NCBI GenBank assembly: GCA_043747295.1
Contig: JAYTPK010000124.1
Location: forward strand, 1 to 8,765
Length of the DNA: 8,765 nucleotides
Origin: JAAFIP01 sp043747295
Lineage (GTDB): Bacteria > Pseudomonadota > Gammaproteobacteria > Burkholderiales > Burkholderiaceae_C
Reading direction: 5' to 3'
Of the stretch, positions 7,631 through 8,765 are shown piece after piece; within the stretch, counting starts at the first letter, position 1; each line of letters starts with the position of its first letter. Made by a program: the position numbers and the translations under genes. The notes under the pieces are model-generated. The model did not search any database, was not told where the DNA came from, and saw nothing but the letters and a program-made list of their open reading frames with translations.

Positions 7631-7813
7631 GCATTTTTAGCCATGATTTTCTGCTTTGTCAAGCCAGTGACCGTCACTCTTAAAAATAGGGTAGCTATTA
7701 ACCCACTGCGCATATTCGCAGGAACGCCTGACCAGACGCCTCCCGACTCGATAGATGATTTCCTGCAAGCCCCACTGCGTTATCACTCCCGATCCATTTT
7801 TATAAGAACAAAA
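7616..7813. repeat. Segment bounded by a 15-base perfect inverted repeat
   Basis: TTTTGTTCTTATAAA at 7616-7630 is exactly the reverse complement of 7799-7813, enclosing 168 bases. The interior is less AT-rich than the flanks. It holds a 13-base palindrome AGTGACCGTCACT (7666-7678), a small hairpin CTGCG-CATATT-CGCAG (7706-7721), and open but unrecognised frames on both strands. The layout fits either two distant operator sites or the terminal repeats of a small non-autonomous element. No transposase and no clear target duplication is visible. Confidence 0.5.
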
Positions 7814-7862
7814 GTTAAAAAAATACCTCCATATTGTCGATATTATTTTTTTAAGAACAAAA
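7799..7862. promoter_or_regulatory. Distal pair of the hipB-region motif
   Basis: TTTATAAGAACAAAA at 7799-7813 and a 14-of-15 match (TTTTTAAGAACAAAA) at 7848-7862 lie in direct orientation 49 bases apart. They are about 235-300 bases from the hipB start and 45-105 bases upstream of the groES promoter. The second copy continues into TTGTTC, making GAACAA-AA-TTGTTC. They may be auxiliary HipB sites allowing DNA looping, but binding is not shown. Confidence 0.45.
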
Positions 7863-7905
7863 TTGTTCCGCAATAACGTTTCTAAACATCGTAAATACGT
7901 TGCTC

Positions 7906-7935
7906 CTTGAAAATTCTGTCATTTGCCCTTATCAT
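7906..7935 (+). promoter_or_regulatory. groESL promoter with overlapping sigma-70 and sigma-32 signatures
   Basis: A vegetative reading is TTGAAA (7907-7912), 17 bases, then TATCAT (7930-7935); each hexamer matches five of six consensus bases. A heat-shock reading is CTTGAAA (7906-7912), 13 bases, then CCCTTAT (7926-7932), close to the sigma-32 pattern. Transcription would start around 7942, inside the CIRCE element, so a bound HrcA would block initiation. Confidence 0.75.
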
Positions 7936-7961
7936 TAGCACTCGACGGACTTGAGTGCTAA
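7935..7961 (+). promoter_or_regulatory. CIRCE operator (HrcA-binding site)
   Basis: TTAGCACTC, nine bases, GAGTGCTAA: a perfect copy of the CIRCE inverted repeat. It overlaps the -10 end and predicted start of the groESL promoter and also lies in the transcript leader. HrcA represses through CIRCE at normal temperature and is released on protein stress. The hrcA gene is not in this window. Confidence 0.97.
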
Positions 7962-8076
7962 CAACTTGTGTTGCACCGCACCAGCCGCGTAAGTTTGTGA
8001 ACGCTAACTCTTCGTGAAATCAAGATTTAGCGCTCTGAATTTCTATCAACCTTGCTTAATATCTTTAGGAGATGCA

Positions 8077-8370
8077 ATGAAACTACGTCCTTTAGCCGAT
8101 CGCGTGATCGTCAAACGCGTTGACAGCGAAACCAAAACCGCCTCTGGCATCGTCATCCCTGACGCTGCCGCTGAGAAGCCAGACCAAGGCGAAGTGCTGG
8201 CCGTAGGCCCAGGCCGCCGTAACGACAAAGGCGAAGTGGCGCCTATGAACGTGAAAGTGGGCGACCGCGTGTTGTTCGGTAAGTACTCTGGCCAGACGGT
8301 CAAAGTAGCTGGCGATGAGCTGCTGGTCATGAAAGAAGAAGACTTGTTTGCAGTGGTTGAAGGCAAATAA
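8077..8370 (+). CDS. groES: Co-chaperonin GroES (Hsp10)
   Basis: A 97-residue cytoplasmic protein whose heptamer caps the GroEL ring and creates the folding chamber. The start at 8077 is chosen over the upstream in-frame ATG at 8014 because MKLRPLADRVIVKR is the standard GroES N-terminus and AGGAG lies five bases before it. The mobile loop that binds GroEL is ETKTASGIVIPDAAAEKP (about residues 18-35). The roof and core segments GEVLAVGPGRRNDKGE, VKVGDRVLFGKYSG and the C-terminal LLVMKEEDLFAVVE are all intact. Transcription comes from the CIRCE-controlled promoter, and groEL follows in the same direction. Confidence 0.98.
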   Translation: MKLRPLADRVIVKRVDSETKTASGIVIPDAAAEKPDQGEVLAVGPGRRNDKGEVAPMNVKVGDRVLFGKYSGQTVKVAGDELLVMKEEDLFAVVEGK

Positions 8371-8376
8371 TTTGTG

Positions 8377-8418
8377 GGACAGTCCAACCGACCTGCGCAG
8401 CAGCCGGTTGCTCTGTCC
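8377..8418 (+). other. Large hairpin in the groES-groEL spacer
   Basis: GGACAG (8377-8382) pairs with CTGTCC (8413-8418). After a symmetric two-by-two internal loop (TC/CT), CAACCG (8385-8390) pairs with CGGTTG (8405-8410). The 14-base loop itself contains the palindrome CTGCGCAG. No T-run follows, so it is not a typical intrinsic terminator. It may act in RNA processing or stability, or as a weak attenuator between the two genes. Confidence 0.6.
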
Positions 8419-8433
8419 TCAACTTACCAACAA

Positions 8434-8486
8434 CTACTATTTTGATAGCAAACTAAGTAATAAATACTTGGACTATCGGCATATTT
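8434..8486 (+). repeat. Dispersed intergenic repeat, copy C
   Basis: This is the third copy of the repeat, best conserved over 8434-8474, inside the groESL operon 31 bases before the groEL start. It shares TACTTGGACT and a CGGC-ATTT tail with copy A and TAATAAATACTT with copy B. The centre can fold as CTAAGTA-ATAAA-TACTTGG (seven pairs including one G-T). It would be transcribed as part of the groESL message. Confidence 0.7.
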
Positions 8487-8516
8487 CATTCACAAATTGA
8501 TTTTTAGGAGCCTATC

Positions 8517-8765
8517 ATGGCAGCAAAAGACGTAATTTTTGGCGGCGAAGCCCGCGCCCGTATGGTCGAAGGTGTCAACATCCTGGCCAACGCTGTAAAA
8601 GTAACCCTAGGCCCAAAGGGTCGTAACGTAGTGCTAGAGCGCTCGTTCGGCGCCCCCACCGTCACTAAAGACGGCGTGTCGGTAGCTAAAGAGATCGAAC
8701 TCAAAGACAAGCTGCAAAACATGGGTGCGCAGATGGTCAAAGAAGTGGCCAGCAAAACCAGCGAC
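8517..8765 (+). CDS. groEL: Chaperonin GroEL (Hsp60), 3' truncated by the window edge
   Basis: The first 83 residues of the ATP-driven chaperonin that folds proteins inside a double seven-membered ring. MAAKDVIFGGEARARMVEGVNILANAVKVTLGPKGRNVVLE is the canonical start of the equatorial domain. VTLGPKGRNV is the nucleotide-binding P-loop-like motif, and the conserved KDGVSVAKEIELKD follows with the ATP/metal contact region. AGGAG lies six bases before the ATG. The frame is open to the last base, so about 460 residues are missing only because the window ends. It is the second gene of the CIRCE-regulated groESL operon. Confidence 0.98.
   Translation, partial: MAAKDVIFGGEARARMVEGVNILANAVKVTLGPKGRNVVLERSFGAPTVTKDGVSVAKEIELKDKLQNMGAQMVKEVASKTSD

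Larger units (their letters stand above)
7565..8076. other. Intergenic region between divergent hipB and groES
   Basis: About 510 bases without a confident gene. From left to right it holds the hipB ribosome site and proximal motif pair, the 15-base inverted-repeat segment, the distal motif pair, an AT-rich stretch, the groES promoter with CIRCE, and a leader of about 115 bases before the groES start. Open frames of 77-78 residues on both strands (7637-7873) match no family I know. They are largely low-complexity at the ends, and the - strand one would need a TTG start. Confidence 0.7.

Noticed and set aside
7637..7873. 78-residue frame on the - strand and 77-residue frame on the + strand in the hipB-groES gap
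   Set aside because: They cover the same bases, the - strand frame needs a TTG start, neither has a good ribosome site, and neither resembles a known protein. Kept only as part of the inverted-repeat finding.
8014..8076. Upstream ATG giving a 118-residue GroES
   Set aside because: GroES proteins begin MKLRPL and the AGGAG site is placed for the ATG at 8077. The extra 21 residues are the transcript leader.
8377..8418. Intrinsic terminator after groES
   Set aside because: The stem is convincing but no run of T follows and groEL is in the same operon.
1..8765. CRISPR array, tRNA or insertion-sequence transposase
   Set aside because: No regularly spaced repeats, cloverleaf or transposase motif was seen on either strand.

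Overview
The window looks like a chromosomal segment from a betaproteobacterium, probably Burkholderiales and most likely Comamonadaceae (Rhodoferax/Polaromonas-like). The support is the Burkholderiales-like prolyl-tRNA synthetase and GroES/GroEL sequences, a textbook CIRCE operator, and short dispersed intergenic repeats of a kind I recall from that family. No 16S gene is present, so this placement is an inference from protein resemblance. REGION 1 (1-3561, + strand): the 3' part of proS, then a DUF418/YeiB-like multipass membrane protein whose start overlaps the proS stop by one base, then a small Tat-type lytic transglycosylase. The three are closely spaced and probably co-transcribed. The membrane-protein gene is visibly more AT-rich than proS. 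REGION 2 (3562-5537): a PhoD-type alkaline phosphatase/phosphodiesterase on the - strand, convergent with the transglycosylase. It has a twin-arginine signal plus lipobox, and a good candidate PhoB box lies upstream, which suggests phosphate-starvation control. REGION 3 (5538-7564, - strand): a three-gene unit hipB-hipA-hypothetical. HipB (Xre repressor/antitoxin) and HipA (Ser/Thr kinase toxin with intact key residues) overlap by four bases (GTGA). A 159-residue acidic protein of unknown function follows 36 bases later. REGION 4 (7565-8076): an AT-rich intergenic region with four copies of a TTTATAAGAACAAAA motif, two near hipB and two distal. They look like an operator array for HipB, or alternatively the ends of a small non-autonomous element. 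Next come a strong overlapping sigma-70/sigma-32 promoter and a perfect CIRCE element. REGION 5 (8077-8765): groES and the 5' part of groEL, separated by an unusually long spacer (146 bases) that holds a large hairpin and one copy of the dispersed repeat. The most notable non-genic signals are (a) the four-copy motif array between hipB and groES, (b) a three-copy, equally oriented, ungapped dispersed repeat of about 52 bases, one copy of which sits inside the groESL operon, and (c) the candidate Pho box upstream of phoD. I found no CRISPR array, tRNA or rRNA, and no recognisable transposase.
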